64,000 nucleotides of DNA from an uncultured Odoribacter sp. (GCA_944321165.1 CALUKE010000002.1:186001-250000), one strand, 5' to 3'; shown: positions 9,189 through 19,078, numbered from the stretch's first letter. A program made the numbers and translations. Notes: generated by a model not told the origin, from the sequence alone.

Positions 9189-9974
9189 ATGTGTGGAAAT
9201 ATATTCGACATTAAACGTTATGCGATTCATGATGGACCAGGCATACGCACCACTGTTTTTCTGAAAGGTTGTGGTTTGCATTGTTGGTGGTGTCATAATC
9301 CGGAGAGTCAATCGATGGGGATGGTCTCTATGAAGCAGGTGCGGAAATTGAACGGCCGGGAGTTCGATGAACTTCGGCCCGTAGGATATGAGATTACTGC
9401 TGCCGATCTGGTAGAAGAAATCGCGAAAGATTATGTTTTCTTCGAAGAATCAGGAGGAGGAGTCACTTTTTCCGGAGGTGAACCTCTGTTGCAGCCGACT
9501 TTTTTATTGGCATGTCTGAAGGGGTGCAAGGCGCGGAAAATTCATACTTGCATCGATACGGCCGGGGTTGCTTCCGGAGAATATCTGGAAGAGATCTGTC
9601 GTTACACGGATTTGTTCCTTTATGATGTAAAGACGGCCAATCCGGAAAAATTCCGTCAATGCATAGGTGAGGGCTTCGAAAAAGCTTGCGATCATTTGAA
9701 AACGATTGCAGAAAGGGGAAATCGGGTGATTGTCCGGATTCCGGTAATTCCTGGTTTCAATGACGATTCGAAGAGTGTGGAAGAAATCCTGGCTTTGTTG
9801 CAGACCATGCCGGCGTTGAGGGAGGTGAGTTTGCTTCCTTTCCACCGGACTGGATCGGATAAATACAAACGGCTCGATATGGAATGGAAGATGGGGGATG
9901 TGGCCAGTTTGAAAGAAGATGACTTGCAGGGAATGCGGGCAACTTTCCGCGAGGCAGGTTATCAGGTACTATAA
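9189..9974 (+). CDS. hypE: glycyl-radical enzyme activase, trans-4-hydroxy-L-proline dehydratase activase
   Basis: A 261-residue cytosolic radical SAM protein. The canonical CxxxCxxC cluster is Cys28, Cys32, Cys35 (GCGLHCWWC), preceded by IHDGPGIRTTVFLKG, the hallmark of pyruvate formate-lyase activase relatives, and followed by the SGGEPLLQ motif. No extra eight-cysteine ferredoxin insert lies between the cluster and SGGEP, so this is a compact activase. It would use S-adenosylmethionine to abstract a hydrogen from Gly764 of the partner enzyme. The partner gene starts 36 bases downstream, and gene pairing is how activases are normally assigned. The specific name follows from the partner. The start ATG at 9189 places the DGPG motif at the usual distance from the N-terminus. 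Confidence 0.88.
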   Translation: MCGNIFDIKRYAIHDGPGIRTTVFLKGCGLHCWWCHNPESQSMGMVSMKQVRKLNGREFDELRPVGYEITAADLVEEIAKDYVFFEESGGGVTFSGGEPLLQPTFLLACLKGCKARKIHTCIDTAGVASGEYLEEICRYTDLFLYDVKTANPEKFRQCIGEGFEKACDHLKTIAERGNRVIVRIPVIPGFNDDSKSVEEILALLQTMPALREVSLLPFHRTGSDKYKRLDMEWKMGDVASLKEDDLQGMRATFREAGYQVL

Positions 9975-10010
9975 AATAATTAAGATAAACACGACTAAAA
10001 ACAATAGATT

Positions 10011-12380
10011 ATGAAAATGACAGAACGTATCCGTAAACTGCGCGAGCAGAGTCTGAATGCTGAGAACAGGATCTCGGCAGAAAGAGCTTTACTGATTACT
10101 GAATTTTATAAATCGGGAGTTGCCGATGCTGAGCCGGTACCGGTACAACGGGCTTTATCATTCAAATATATTTTGGAACACAAGTATATTTGCATCAATG
10201 AAGGGGAGTTGATTGTGGGGGAAAGAGGTCCGGCCCCGAAAGCAACCCCTACTTATCCTGAGATCTGTATTCATTCCCTGCAGGATTTGCAAATCCTGAA
10301 CGACCGTCCGAAAGTGTCTTTCAAATCGGACGAGGCGACACGGGCCGCTTATCGGGATATTATCATCCCTTATTGGAAAGGCAAGAGCAATCGCGATCGG
10401 ATTTTCCAGAATCTGCCGCAGGAATGGAAAGATGCGTATGATGCAGGTATCTTTACGGAATTTCAGGAACAACGTGCTCCTGGACATACGGCATTGGGAA
10501 TTAAGATGTTCCGTACCGGTTTGTTGGACTTGAAAAAAGAAATAGCCGAGAGTTTGGCGAAACTGGATATGCTGAACGATCCGGAAGGAGTGGATAAGCG
10601 GGATGAATTGCGGGCGATGGACATTGTATGCGATGCCATGATCCGTTATGCCGAACGTCATGCCGAAAAACTGGAAGAATTGGCAGCGGTAGAAAAAGAT
10701 CCGGTGCGGAAGAAAGAATTGGAACAGATGGCTGCTATTTGCCGGAAAGTGCCTGCACATGCCCCCGAAACGGTACATGAAGCATTGCAACATTATTGGT
10801 TTATCCATTTGGGAGTTGTGACGGAGTTGAATCCCTGGGATTCTTTCAATCCCGGACGTTTGGACCAGAGTCTGTATCCTTTGTACAAGAAACAGATGGA
10901 AGAAGGAACAACTACCCGGGAAGAGGTGTATGAAGTGTTGCAATCCTTCTGGGTGAAATTCAACAACCATCCTTCTCCTCCAAAAGTAGGTGTGACCGCA
11001 GAAGAAAGCAACACTTATACCGATTTCTGCCTGATTAATGTCGGCGGTGTGAAAGAGGATGGCAGCGACGGTGTCAATGAGATGTCATATATCCTGTTGG
11101 ATGTCATCAAGGAAATGCGTTTGTTGCAGCCAAGTTCCATGATTCAGGTGAGCAAGAAAAATCCGGATCGTTTTATCCGGGCTGCCGTAGAAATCATCAA
11201 GACCGGTTTCGGACAGCCTTCGGTCTTCAATACGGATGCTTTGGTACAGGAAATGCTGAGAGCCGGTAAAGATGTTCGGGATGCCCGTAACGGCGGTTGT
11301 TCGGGTTGTGTCGAAACCGGTGCCTTCGGTACGGAAGCCTATATTTTGACCGGTTATTTCAATCTGCCCAAAATTTTGGAACTGACCTTGAACGACGGTT
11401 TCGACAAACGTACCGGTAAACAGATCGGTCTGAAAACCGGTAAGGCAACGGATTATCATACCTATGAAGAGTTGTTTGCTGCCTATCGGGCACAGGTACA
11501 GCATTTCATGGGCATCAAGCTGACCGGAAACAATATTATCGAACGGATTTTCATGAAACATATGCCGGTGCCTTTCCTTTCTATTCTGATCGATGATTGC
11601 ATTGTCAAAGGCAAGGATTACATGTGCGGCGGTGCCCGTTATAACAGCAGTTATGTACAGGGTGTCGGTCTGGGAAGCATCACCGATATGCTGACCGCTT
11701 TGCGTTATCATGTATACGATCACAAGACCGTGAGCATGGAGACAATGGAAAAAGCGCTGGAAAATGATTTCAAGGGATATGAAGATTTGCAGTATCAACT
11801 GGTTTATCATACGCCGAAATACGGTAATGACGACGATTATGCCGACGAACAGGAGGTACAGGTATTCGATATGTATTACGATGTCCTCTCCGGACACAAG
11901 TCTCCGCGAGGTGCCGATTATCGGGTGAACATGCTGCCGACCACCTGCCACGTTTATTTCGGAAAGGTCACCGGGGCGACGCCCGACGGCCGGAATGCCT
12001 GGAAGGTATTGTCGGAAGGTATCTCTCCGGTACAGGGGGCCGATACCAATGGCCCGACGGCTGTGATCCGTTCGGCTGCCAAAATCGATCACATCAAGAC
12101 CGGTGGAACTTTGTTGAACCAGAAGTTTACTCCTTCTTTGCTTTCTACCGAGGAAGGCTGCAATAACCTGGTACATTTGATCCGGGCTTATTTCCGGATG
12201 GATGGACACCATATCCAGTTTAATGTGGTCAATGCCGAAACTTTGAGGGATGCTCAGAAACATCCGGAAAACTATCGGGATTTGATCGTTCGGGTAGCCG
12301 GATACAGTGATTATTTCAACGATCTGGGCGAGGATCTACAGAATGAGATTATCTGTCGAACCGAACAGACAACTTTTTGA
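10011..12380 (+). CDS. hypD: trans-4-hydroxy-L-proline dehydratase (glycyl radical enzyme)
   Basis: A 789-residue glycyl radical enzyme. The thiyl-radical cysteine and catalytic glutamate are Cys433 and Glu435 (GCSGCVETG), and the radical glycine is Gly764 (RVAGYSDYF). His159, Asp277, Asp338, Phe339 and Tyr449 fall one residue before the positions I recall as substrate-binding in the Clostridioides difficile HypD structure (160, 278, 339, 340, 450), and long stretches are alike (TYPEIC, GNDDDYADE, MLPTTCHVYFG, IKTGGTLLNQ). The CVE arrangement marks a dehydratase-type enzyme and excludes pyruvate formate-lyase, which has adjacent Cys-Cys. The reaction removes water from trans-4-hydroxy-L-proline to give (S)-1-pyrroline-5-carboxylate, which proC reduces to proline; proC is not in this window. 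The enzyme is oxygen-sensitive, which fits an anaerobe. It forms an operon with hypE and sits between the sensor and the glycosidase/peptidase cluster. Confidence 0.92.
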   Translation: MKMTERIRKLREQSLNAENRISAERALLITEFYKSGVADAEPVPVQRALSFKYILEHKYICINEGELIVGERGPAPKATPTYPEICIHSLQDLQILNDRPKVSFKSDEATRAAYRDIIIPYWKGKSNRDRIFQNLPQEWKDAYDAGIFTEFQEQRAPGHTALGIKMFRTGLLDLKKEIAESLAKLDMLNDPEGVDKRDELRAMDIVCDAMIRYAERHAEKLEELAAVEKDPVRKKELEQMAAICRKVPAHAPETVHEALQHYWFIHLGVVTELNPWDSFNPGRLDQSLYPLYKKQMEEGTTTREEVYEVLQSFWVKFNNHPSPPKVGVTAEESNTYTDFCLINVGGVKEDGSDGVNEMSYILLDVIKEMRLLQPSSMIQVSKKNPDRFIRAAVEIIKTGFGQPSVFNTDALVQEMLRAGKDVRDARNGGCSGCVETGAFGTEAYILTGYFNLPKILELTLNDGFDKRTGKQIGLKTGKATDYHTYEELFAAYRAQVQHFMGIKLTGNNIIERIFMKHMPVPFLSILIDDCIVKGKDYMCGGARYNSSYVQGVGLGSITDMLTALRYHVYDHKTVSMETMEKALENDFKGYEDLQYQLVYHTPKYGNDDDYADEQEVQVFDMYYDVLSGHKSPRGADYRVNMLPTTCHVYFGKVTGATPDGRNAWKVLSEGISPVQGADTNGPTAVIRSAAKIDHIKTGGTLLNQKFTPSLLSTEEGCNNLVHLIRAYFRMDGHHIQFNVVNAETLRDAQKHPENYRDLIVRVAGYSDYFNDLGEDLQNEIICRTEQTTF

Positions 12381-12882
12381 TAGTTTTTAATGGTTTTTGT
12401 CTTGTGTAGTCGAGGAGGCTACATAAGGCATAAGCTGTAACCTGGAATGTAAACAGATCTTAATTTTAATAGAGTTTCTTTTAACACACTAACTTTTTTT
12501 GACAGGATAAACGTTCATTTTTTTTTGTCATTCTCTTCATATTCTTCTTTGTTTTCTTGTAGAACGTTACCTTCACGCCTCTTTCCATTCCATTTTGTAT
12601 TACTATCGCCTACTCTTCAAACGTTTTCTTTGCTTCTACAATGCCATCGCTCATCGCCTTTTATCTCTCCAAAAAACTGATATCGAACGGTATACATCAA
12701 GAATAAACGAACTTTGAAGTAGTCGGCGAGCGTCCTGTTGCCCTTCTTGAACGCTCGCCCGAGGGATTCCATACCATTTGTTACATACATCCATACATTA
12801 AAATTTTATATCCTCCCTTTTCCGTATTTAGACTACCACAAAAAACGAACGTTTTTTTAAGTAATCAAAATAAAGTGAATTT
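12381..12882 (+). promoter_or_regulatory. 502-base non-coding region ahead of the SusCD operon, with repeats
   Basis: No credible gene is seen. The heptamer GAACGTT occurs three times: reversed at 12512-12518, and forward at 12562-12568 and 12847-12853. A strong hairpin, GGCGAGCGT (12725-12733) and ACGCTCGCC (12751-12759), lies about 125 bases before the next start codon. A weak TGTAG/CTACA stem just after hypD may end that transcript. The length and the repeats suggest a regulated promoter with a long leader, and the GAACGTT copies are candidate regulator sites. This is inference from position only. Confidence 0.4.
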
Positions 12883-13992
12883 ATGAAAGGAAAACAAATT
12901 TTTTACTGGTTAAGTGTATTTTTCTTCTTATTTGCAGTGGGCTGTAACAGTGGAGGAGAAGATGAAGTTATTCCCGATGAAGGTACCGGGGATGATGAAG
13001 AAGAAGTGGTTGGTGATCGTGACGTATGGAGTTTTGACATAAAAGTGATGCTCGACCGGAAGACGTTTATGGCTTATCTTTCTTCGGAAAAAGCAGTGAA
13101 TGATAGGTTGCAGCAACGTTTTGAGGAAGTTCGGGAGCTTTATCACGGGAAAGCGGGGATTACCTATTTTGATGCGGATATTGAATTCGTTCCGTTTTTT
13201 GATGAAACCTGTGTGTATGACTGTTCTTCTGAGGAAGTCTTTCGTAATGCTCTTTCCTATCGGGGTGATTATCCCTATCTGGTGATATTTGACGGTTGTA
13301 TCGGTGATTTCCCGGATGAACGGGTACACAGCGACTGGACCGGCTGGGGAACAGAGGTGGTTTGTGTGTTTGATAATAATAAGGGCGGAGCTGATGGAGG
13401 CACTTCTGTTTATGAGATTCTGTCTTACTATAAGACGGCGGAATGTCTGGCGCACGAATTGGGGCATGCCCGCGGGGTGCCTGATATTTATGCCATGGAG
13501 GTCAAGGCGAATCCCATAAATGGAGAAATGTTTTCTCCGGTGACCTGTATCATGAACAACTGCTGGGGCGGGACTTCCTGGAGTGAATATGCCCAGTTGC
13601 TCATTAATCGAAACAAGGATCTGGTCCGGGGAGAAGAGGGATTTGTTCCGTTGGAGCAGCCGCAATATCCGGAAGAGGTGGTTTTGAAGGTGACTCGTGA
13701 CGGGGAACCGGTGAAATATGCGGCAGTCAATATTTACCGGGAAGTAATGTATGAATGCAATATTGAATCGACTCCAGCCATGCAGAGGACTTTGGGAGCA
13801 GACGGTTCGGTGTCCTTGAATCCGACCACTTTATTTAATGCTTCTTATGGAGGGATCGGTTACGGCGTATTGTTGATAGAAGTGGTGGACGGAACGGAAA
13901 AAGCGTATCGTTTCGTGCCGGTCTATGAGGTACAGATAGCCTATCTGAAAGGAGAAACCAATGAATATACAATAGAAATTGAATTTGAATAA
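12883..13992 (+). CDS. lipoprotein, putative zinc metallopeptidase with HExxHxxGxxD motif
   Basis: A 369-residue predicted lipoprotein: signal peptide ending in LFAVGC with Cys21 as lipidation site, then an acidic linker (EEDEVIP and DDEEE type) that may act as a surface-export signal. The motif HELGHARGVPD holds His191, Glu192, His195, Gly198 and Asp201, which is the elongated zinc-binding signature of metzincin-like peptidases with Asp as third ligand. A methionine within CIMNN about 30 residues later could be the Met-turn. A beta-rich C-terminal domain follows (about 265-369, similar in feel to a carboxypeptidase regulatory fold: LKVTRDGEPVKYAAVNIYR). It is the first gene of the SusCD operon, 58 bases before susC, so a surface protease feeding the importer is likely. 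I do not recognise a named family; activity is inferred. Confidence 0.7.
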   Translation: MKGKQIFYWLSVFFFLFAVGCNSGGEDEVIPDEGTGDDEEEVVGDRDVWSFDIKVMLDRKTFMAYLSSEKAVNDRLQQRFEEVRELYHGKAGITYFDADIEFVPFFDETCVYDCSSEEVFRNALSYRGDYPYLVIFDGCIGDFPDERVHSDWTGWGTEVVCVFDNNKGGADGGTSVYEILSYYKTAECLAHELGHARGVPDIYAMEVKANPINGEMFSPVTCIMNNCWGGTSWSEYAQLLINRNKDLVRGEEGFVPLEQPQYPEEVVLKVTRDGEPVKYAAVNIYREVMYECNIESTPAMQRTLGADGSVSLNPTTLFNASYGGIGYGVLLIEVVDGTEKAYRFVPVYEVQIAYLKGETNEYTIEIEFE

Positions 13993-14050
13993 AAAGGTGG
14001 ATCAAATATCCTTTTATACACCTAAATTACAAACCATTAAATGATGTCTT

Positions 14051-17000
14051 ATGAAGAAAATGCTAAGAGTAAATTCGTTGCGTTTGCTATTGGGGATATC
14101 GGCCCTGGTGTTTACAGGAATCTCCGGTAGCTCTACTGCCTGGGCTGACGAAATTCAGGCTGCTCCGCAACAACAAAAGCGTGTCATTAAAGGACAGGTA
14201 ACCGATAAAAAGAGCGGTGAACCGATTGTCGGAGCCACTGTGTGGTTTAAGGAGACGACCATCGGTACGGCAACGGATGTGGATGGAAATTATTCTCTTC
14301 CTCGTCCGACGGGTAATGCCATTCTTTCGGTTTCTTTCGTGGGATATAAAACCCAGGAAGTGGTGCTTGGCAAAGAAGATGTGATTAATTTTCAACTGGA
14401 AGAGAGTAGTGAAGTAATTGAAGAAGCGGTGGTTGTCGGTTATGGTTCACAGCGTCGGGAAAGTGTGATCGGTGCCATTACGACCGTAGGTGTCTCTGAA
14501 TTGAAACAGCCTGCCGGACAGCTCAGTAACTCGTTGGCCGGACGTTTGGCCGGTGTGGTTGCCGTACAGCGAAGCGGTGAACCGGGACAGAGTTCTGAAT
14601 TCTGGATTCGGGGTATCAGTACTTTCGGTGCCAACAAGAATCCGTTGATCCTGGTGGATGGAGTAGAACGGAGTTTGGACCTGCTGGATCCGGAAGATAT
14701 CGAATCTTTCTCTATCCTGAAGGATGCTACGGCGACGGCTGTATACGGTGTGAGAGGTGCCAACGGCGTTATCATCGTGAACACCCGGCGGGGTAAAGAA
14801 GGTAGTCCGGATATCAACGTAAAGGCGCAGGTAGGTATCCTGACGCCGACCAAAGTGCCGAAGATGGCCAGTTCGGCAACCTGGGCCGAGATGTATAACA
14901 TTGCCCGGACCTCTCATGGGAAAACCCCGCTTTATTCCGATGCCGAAATTCAGAAGTACCGGGATCACAGCGATCCGTATCTTTATCCGGACGTAGACTG
15001 GCTGGATGCCTTGATGAAGGATTTTGCCACCCAGCAGCGGGTGAACCTGAATGTGACCGGTGGTGGTAACATTGCCCGTTATTACATTTCCGGGGCTTTT
15101 TACAATGAAAACGGTCTGTTTATCACGGATCCGGAACACGAGTGGGATTCCAAGATCAATTACAAGCGGTATAACTTTACCTCGAATGTAGACGTGAATC
15201 TGCATCCGACCACGATCCTGAAACTGAACATCAGTGGATCGATGGAGACCAAACACCAGCCGTACAGTGATATCGCCACTATTTTTAACGATGCCATGAA
15301 TACCTCTCCGAACGTGATGCCGTTGTATTATCCCGATCGGAATGAGGACGGACTGATCCGTTATGCGGAATACGGAGAAGCGGTTCCCAACCCTTACAAT
15401 ACCTTGACGCAGTCCGGTTATAACGACAACTGGTGGACCAAGGTGAATGCCATGATCGCTTTGGAGCAGGATTTTTCCCAGTTAGTGACGGAAGGATTGA
15501 AGGCAGAGATTAAATTCTCTTTCGACTCGGATGCCTGGAATCAGATTCTGCGGAGCGGTTCGCCGCATACCTACTATGCCCGTATGCGGGATGAGGACGG
15601 AAACCTGGTGTACGAAGAAAAGTCTTTGGGATCGAATACGTTGGGATATACTTCATATGCCAATGGCGAACGGGCGCTCTATCTGGAAGGTCGCATCAAC
15701 TACGACCGGCTGTTCGGAAAACACCGGGTGGGCGGTTTGTTGCTGTACAACCAGCGGAATTATCAGGTTGCAGCCGGATCGTCCATCGATGCTTTGCCAT
15801 ACCGGGATCAGGGATTGGCTGCCCGTGTGACCTATTCTTACGACGACCGCTATTTCATCGAGGGAAACTTCGGTTACAACGGATCGGAGAACTTTGCCAG
15901 CGGTAACCGTTTCGGTTTCTTCCCGGCAGGAGCTATCGGCTGGATTGTTTCCAATGAAAAATTCATGGGGGGTGTTTCTCACATCATTGACATGCTGAAA
16001 TTGAAAGCCTCTATTGGACAGAGCGGTAACGATGAAATCGGTGGTGGACGGCGTTTCGTATATCTGCCGACCATTGTGGGTGCCTACGGTACTTTCTGGG
16101 GTACGTCCCATACGTATACCGGAGGGGTAGCTGTCGGTGAATATGCCAATGATGATGTATCCTGGGAGGTTTCCACCAAGACCAATGTCGGAATTGAATT
16201 GTCCTTGTTCAATGCCTTGCGTTTGCAGGCCGACTATTTCTATGAAAAACGGAAAGGTATTTTCGTACAGCGTCAGTCCGTTCCGGCGTATGTGGGTGTT
16301 ACCACCATGCCGTGGTCGAATGTGGGTAAGATGCAGAACCAGGGTATCGATGCAACTCTCGAGTTCGACAAGAGCTTCGGCGAATTCTTCCTGTCGGCCA
16401 GAGGAACCTTTACTTATGCCCGCAACAAGCAGATCGATAACGACCAGCCGGATTACGTAGATAAATACCGGAACCGGAACGGTCAGAAATACGGCCAGCA
16501 GTTCGGTTTAATCGCTTTGGGACTGTTTAAGGACGAGTATGAAATTGCCAACAGCCCCTCACAGTTCGGTGTTTCTTATCTGAAGCCCGGTGATATCAAA
16601 TACAAGGATATCAATGGAGACGGTGTGATCGACACTTCCGACGAGGTACCGATCGGATATTCGGATGTTCCGGAGATCGTTTACGGTTTGGGACTGAGTA
16701 TGAACTATAAGGGAATCGACTTCTCTTTGTTCTTCCAGGGATCTGCCCGGACCACTTTCTTCCTCGGTGATGCCTACTTCCCGTTCAACTATCCGAACGT
16801 CGGACGTACCGGTTTCCTGGAGGACTTGAAAGACAAATTCTTCGATCCGGCCAAACAGAATTTCGATGCCGAGATTCCGTTGCTGTATGACGAGGGATGG
16901 CATGGCAGCAACTATCAGGCTTCTACCTGGTGGCAGCGCAGCGGCGCCTTCCTGCGTTTGAAGACCGCCGAAATCGGCTATACCCTGCCGAAATCCCTGA

Positions 17001-17164
17001 CCCAGAAACTGCGTTTGAAAACCGTACGTTTCTTTGTTTCCGGCACCAATCTGCTGACTTTTGCACCGGATGTAAAACTCTGGGATCCGGAAATCGGTTC
17101 TAAGGACGGACGTGGTTATCCGCTGATGCGTACGGCTAACTTTGGAGTGAACATTAACTTCTAA
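14051..17164 (+). CDS. SusC/RagA-type TonB-linked outer membrane transporter
   Basis: A 1037-residue outer-membrane protein. After the signal peptide (about 1-32, ending STAWA) comes a carboxypeptidase-D-like regulatory domain (about 44-125, IKGQVTDKKSGEPIVGATVW). A plug domain follows with EEAVVVGYGSQRRESVIGAI and the 'ILVDGVERSLDLLDPEDIES' block, and then a 22-strand beta barrel ending in NFGVNINF. It forms a lidded pair with the SusD-like protein encoded 17 bases downstream and takes up oligomers with TonB energy. The substrate cannot be read from sequence. In this setting it may be Hyp-linked arabino-oligosaccharides or glycopeptides; the related RagAB is known to import peptides. Confidence 0.96.
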   Translation: MKKMLRVNSLRLLLGISALVFTGISGSSTAWADEIQAAPQQQKRVIKGQVTDKKSGEPIVGATVWFKETTIGTATDVDGNYSLPRPTGNAILSVSFVGYKTQEVVLGKEDVINFQLEESSEVIEEAVVVGYGSQRRESVIGAITTVGVSELKQPAGQLSNSLAGRLAGVVAVQRSGEPGQSSEFWIRGISTFGANKNPLILVDGVERSLDLLDPEDIESFSILKDATATAVYGVRGANGVIIVNTRRGKEGSPDINVKAQVGILTPTKVPKMASSATWAEMYNIARTSHGKTPLYSDAEIQKYRDHSDPYLYPDVDWLDALMKDFATQQRVNLNVTGGGNIARYYISGAFYNENGLFITDPEHEWDSKINYKRYNFTSNVDVNLHPTTILKLNISGSMETKHQPYSDIATIFNDAMNTSPNVMPLYYPDRNEDGLIRYAEYGEAVPNPYNTLTQSGYNDNWWTKVNAMIALEQDFSQLVTEGLKAEIKFSFDSDAWNQILRSGSPHTYYARMRDEDGNLVYEEKSLGSNTLGYTSYANGERALYLEGRINYDRLFGKHRVGGLLLYNQRNYQVAAGSSIDALPYRDQGLAARVTYSYDDRYFIEGNFGYNGSENFASGNRFGFFPAGAIGWIVSNEKFMGGVSHIIDMLKLKASIGQSGNDEIGGGRRFVYLPTIVGAYGTFWGTSHTYTGGVAVGEYANDDVSWEVSTKTNVGIELSLFNALRLQADYFYEKRKGIFVQRQSVPAYVGVTTMPWSNVGKMQNQGIDATLEFDKSFGEFFLSARGTFTYARNKQIDNDQPDYVDKYRNRNGQKYGQQFGLIALGLFKDEYEIANSPSQFGVSYLKPGDIKYKDINGDGVIDTSDEVPIGYSDVPEIVYGLGLSMNYKGIDFSLFFQGSARTTFFLGDAYFPFNYPNVGRTGFLEDLKDKFFDPAKQNFDAEIPLLYDEGWHGSNYQASTWWQRSGAFLRLKTAEIGYTLPKSLTQKLRLKTVRFFVSGTNLLTFAPDVKLWDPEIGSKDGRGYPLMRTANFGVNINF

Positions 17165-17181
17165 TCAATAAACAGATGCAT

Positions 17182-19053
17182 ATGAAATCAAAAATACTTT
17201 TATATATCGTTGCCGGTCTGGCTTTATTGACGGCTTCGTGCGACTCCTTCCTGGACAAAGAGCCGGACGATATGCAGACACTGGAAGGCGTTTTCGCCAA
17301 ACGGACGACGACAGAACAATATCTGGCGAATGTATATTCCTATTTGCCGGAGCAGTATGATGCTGTTTGTACGACGCCTATGTATGGTTGGCCTTTCGTG
17401 CCGGCCAGCGATGAGGCAGAATGGGGTGCTGTCCGGGTATATGCTACCATGCAGAATGGAACCTTGTCGGCTGCCAATCCCTCTTTGGATTTCTGGACAC
17501 CGCTTTACCGGGGCATCCGGGAAGCCAATGTCTTCCTTTCCCATATAGGTGAATGTCAGGAGCTGGAACCGGGAGAGCTGGAATCGTGGACGGCAGAAGC
17601 CCGTTACATCCGGGCCATGTGTCACTATTGGCTGGCCATGATTTATGGTCCCATCGTGTTGGTAAAGGATGAAATCATCGATGTGAATGCAACCATCTAT
17701 CGGGAAAGGGATACCTGGGAAGATTGCGTAAACTGGATCTGTTCGGAGTTGGAAGATGTTGCTCTTAGTTTACCGATCGAGCAGTTGGATACATATAAAG
17801 GGAAACCGACCAAAGGTGCCGCTTTGGCTTATCGTTCCCGTCTGTTGCTGTATGATGCCAGTCCGCTTTTCAATGGGAATCCTTATTTTGCTTCTGCCAA
17901 GAAAAAGGATGGAACGCCTTTGTTCACGACCACCAAAGATCCTGAAAAATGGAGAGTGGCTGCCAATGCTGCCAAGAATTTTATCGACATGTGCGAGAGC
18001 GGTGTTTTACCTCATCAGTTGTTGACCGGTACGGATGAAGAGAATGCTATTGGGAAAACTTACAAGCGGGTGTTTATTGAATCGTGGAACGACGAATTGA
18101 TCGATGCCGAATTCCCGGGAGCCAACAATACCTATTATACGTATCTGCTCGAACAGGGACCGGCACCCAATGGCGACCGTTTCCTGAATGGACATGCCAC
18201 CAACTGTGTGACTCAGTTCCAGGTGGACGCTTATGCCATGAGTAACGGACGTTATCCGATTACGGGGTATGAAAACGACGGTTCGCCCGTTATCGATGAG
18301 AAGTCGGGTTATACTGAAAGCGGATTTTCCACGTATACCGTACCGACTTTCGATATTAATTATTCCGGTTATACCGGAGAGATGTTCAACATGTACAAGG
18401 ATCGGGAGCCCCGTTTCTATGCCAGTGTTTTCTACAATGAGGGGGTATGGCCGCATACCGTGATAAATGAGCCGGTGTATATCAACAAGTATGGAAGAGA
18501 TGGCAGTAACAGTACCGACTACAACCGTACCGGTTATTTCGTTACCAAATTCGTACACCCGAGTTCTACCTTGAATCCTTATAATGTAAATCAGGATCGT
18601 AGCTGGGCGAATTTCCGCTATGCCGAAATTTTGCTGAATTATGTAGAGGCCAAGATCGAATTGGGTGAACTGGATGATGAGGCGTTGGGATATTGGAATG
18701 CTGTCCGCAACCGGGCGGGTGTACCTGATATTGACGATGATGAATTGTATCCGGAGGTGAAGACCGATCAGGAATTGGCTCGCGATCTGATTCATCGCGA
18801 ACGCCAGGTGGAATTTGCCTTTGAAAATCTTCGCTGGTTCGATGCCAACCGCTGGAAGATCGCAACCGAAACCAACCACGGTAAGATGTACGGTATGAAT
18901 GTGAATATTTCTTCGGCTTCTGCCTTGAGAACTGAATATTATCAGCGTACGGCATTCGAAACCCGTGTGTTCCTTGAAAGACAGTATCTGCAACCGATTC
19001 CTCAGTCTGTTATTATGAAGAATCCGGACCTGGTACAGAATCCCGGTTGGTAA
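17182..19053 (+). CDS. RagB/SusD family nutrient-binding outer membrane lipoprotein
   Basis: A 623-residue lipoprotein with a signal peptide ending in LLTASC (Cys20 from this start). The body has the SusD tetratricopeptide-like helices (SWTAEARYIRAMCHYWLAMIYG) and the C-terminal SusD signature (RHRERQVEFAFENLRWFDANRW-like block at about 540-560, LQPIPQSVIMKNPDLVQNPGW at the end). It forms the lid over the SusC barrel and captures the substrate at the cell surface. An ATG two codons upstream (17176) is also possible; the one chosen gives the usual MK start of a lipoprotein signal. Confidence 0.95.
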   Translation: MKSKILLYIVAGLALLTASCDSFLDKEPDDMQTLEGVFAKRTTTEQYLANVYSYLPEQYDAVCTTPMYGWPFVPASDEAEWGAVRVYATMQNGTLSAANPSLDFWTPLYRGIREANVFLSHIGECQELEPGELESWTAEARYIRAMCHYWLAMIYGPIVLVKDEIIDVNATIYRERDTWEDCVNWICSELEDVALSLPIEQLDTYKGKPTKGAALAYRSRLLLYDASPLFNGNPYFASAKKKDGTPLFTTTKDPEKWRVAANAAKNFIDMCESGVLPHQLLTGTDEENAIGKTYKRVFIESWNDELIDAEFPGANNTYYTYLLEQGPAPNGDRFLNGHATNCVTQFQVDAYAMSNGRYPITGYENDGSPVIDEKSGYTESGFSTYTVPTFDINYSGYTGEMFNMYKDREPRFYASVFYNEGVWPHTVINEPVYINKYGRDGSNSTDYNRTGYFVTKFVHPSSTLNPYNVNQDRSWANFRYAEILLNYVEAKIELGELDDEALGYWNAVRNRAGVPDIDDDELYPEVKTDQELARDLIHRERQVEFAFENLRWFDANRWKIATETNHGKMYGMNVNISSASALRTEYYQRTAFETRVFLERQYLQPIPQSVIMKNPDLVQNPGW

Positions 19054-19078
19054 TGTTTAACCTGTAAACGAAAAAAAG

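Noticed and set aside
10011..12380. Pyruvate formate-lyase or generic glycyl radical enzyme
   Set aside because: The active site reads GCVETG with one Cys plus Glu, not the Cys-Cys pair of pyruvate formate-lyase, and the residues around it fit the Hyp dehydratase.
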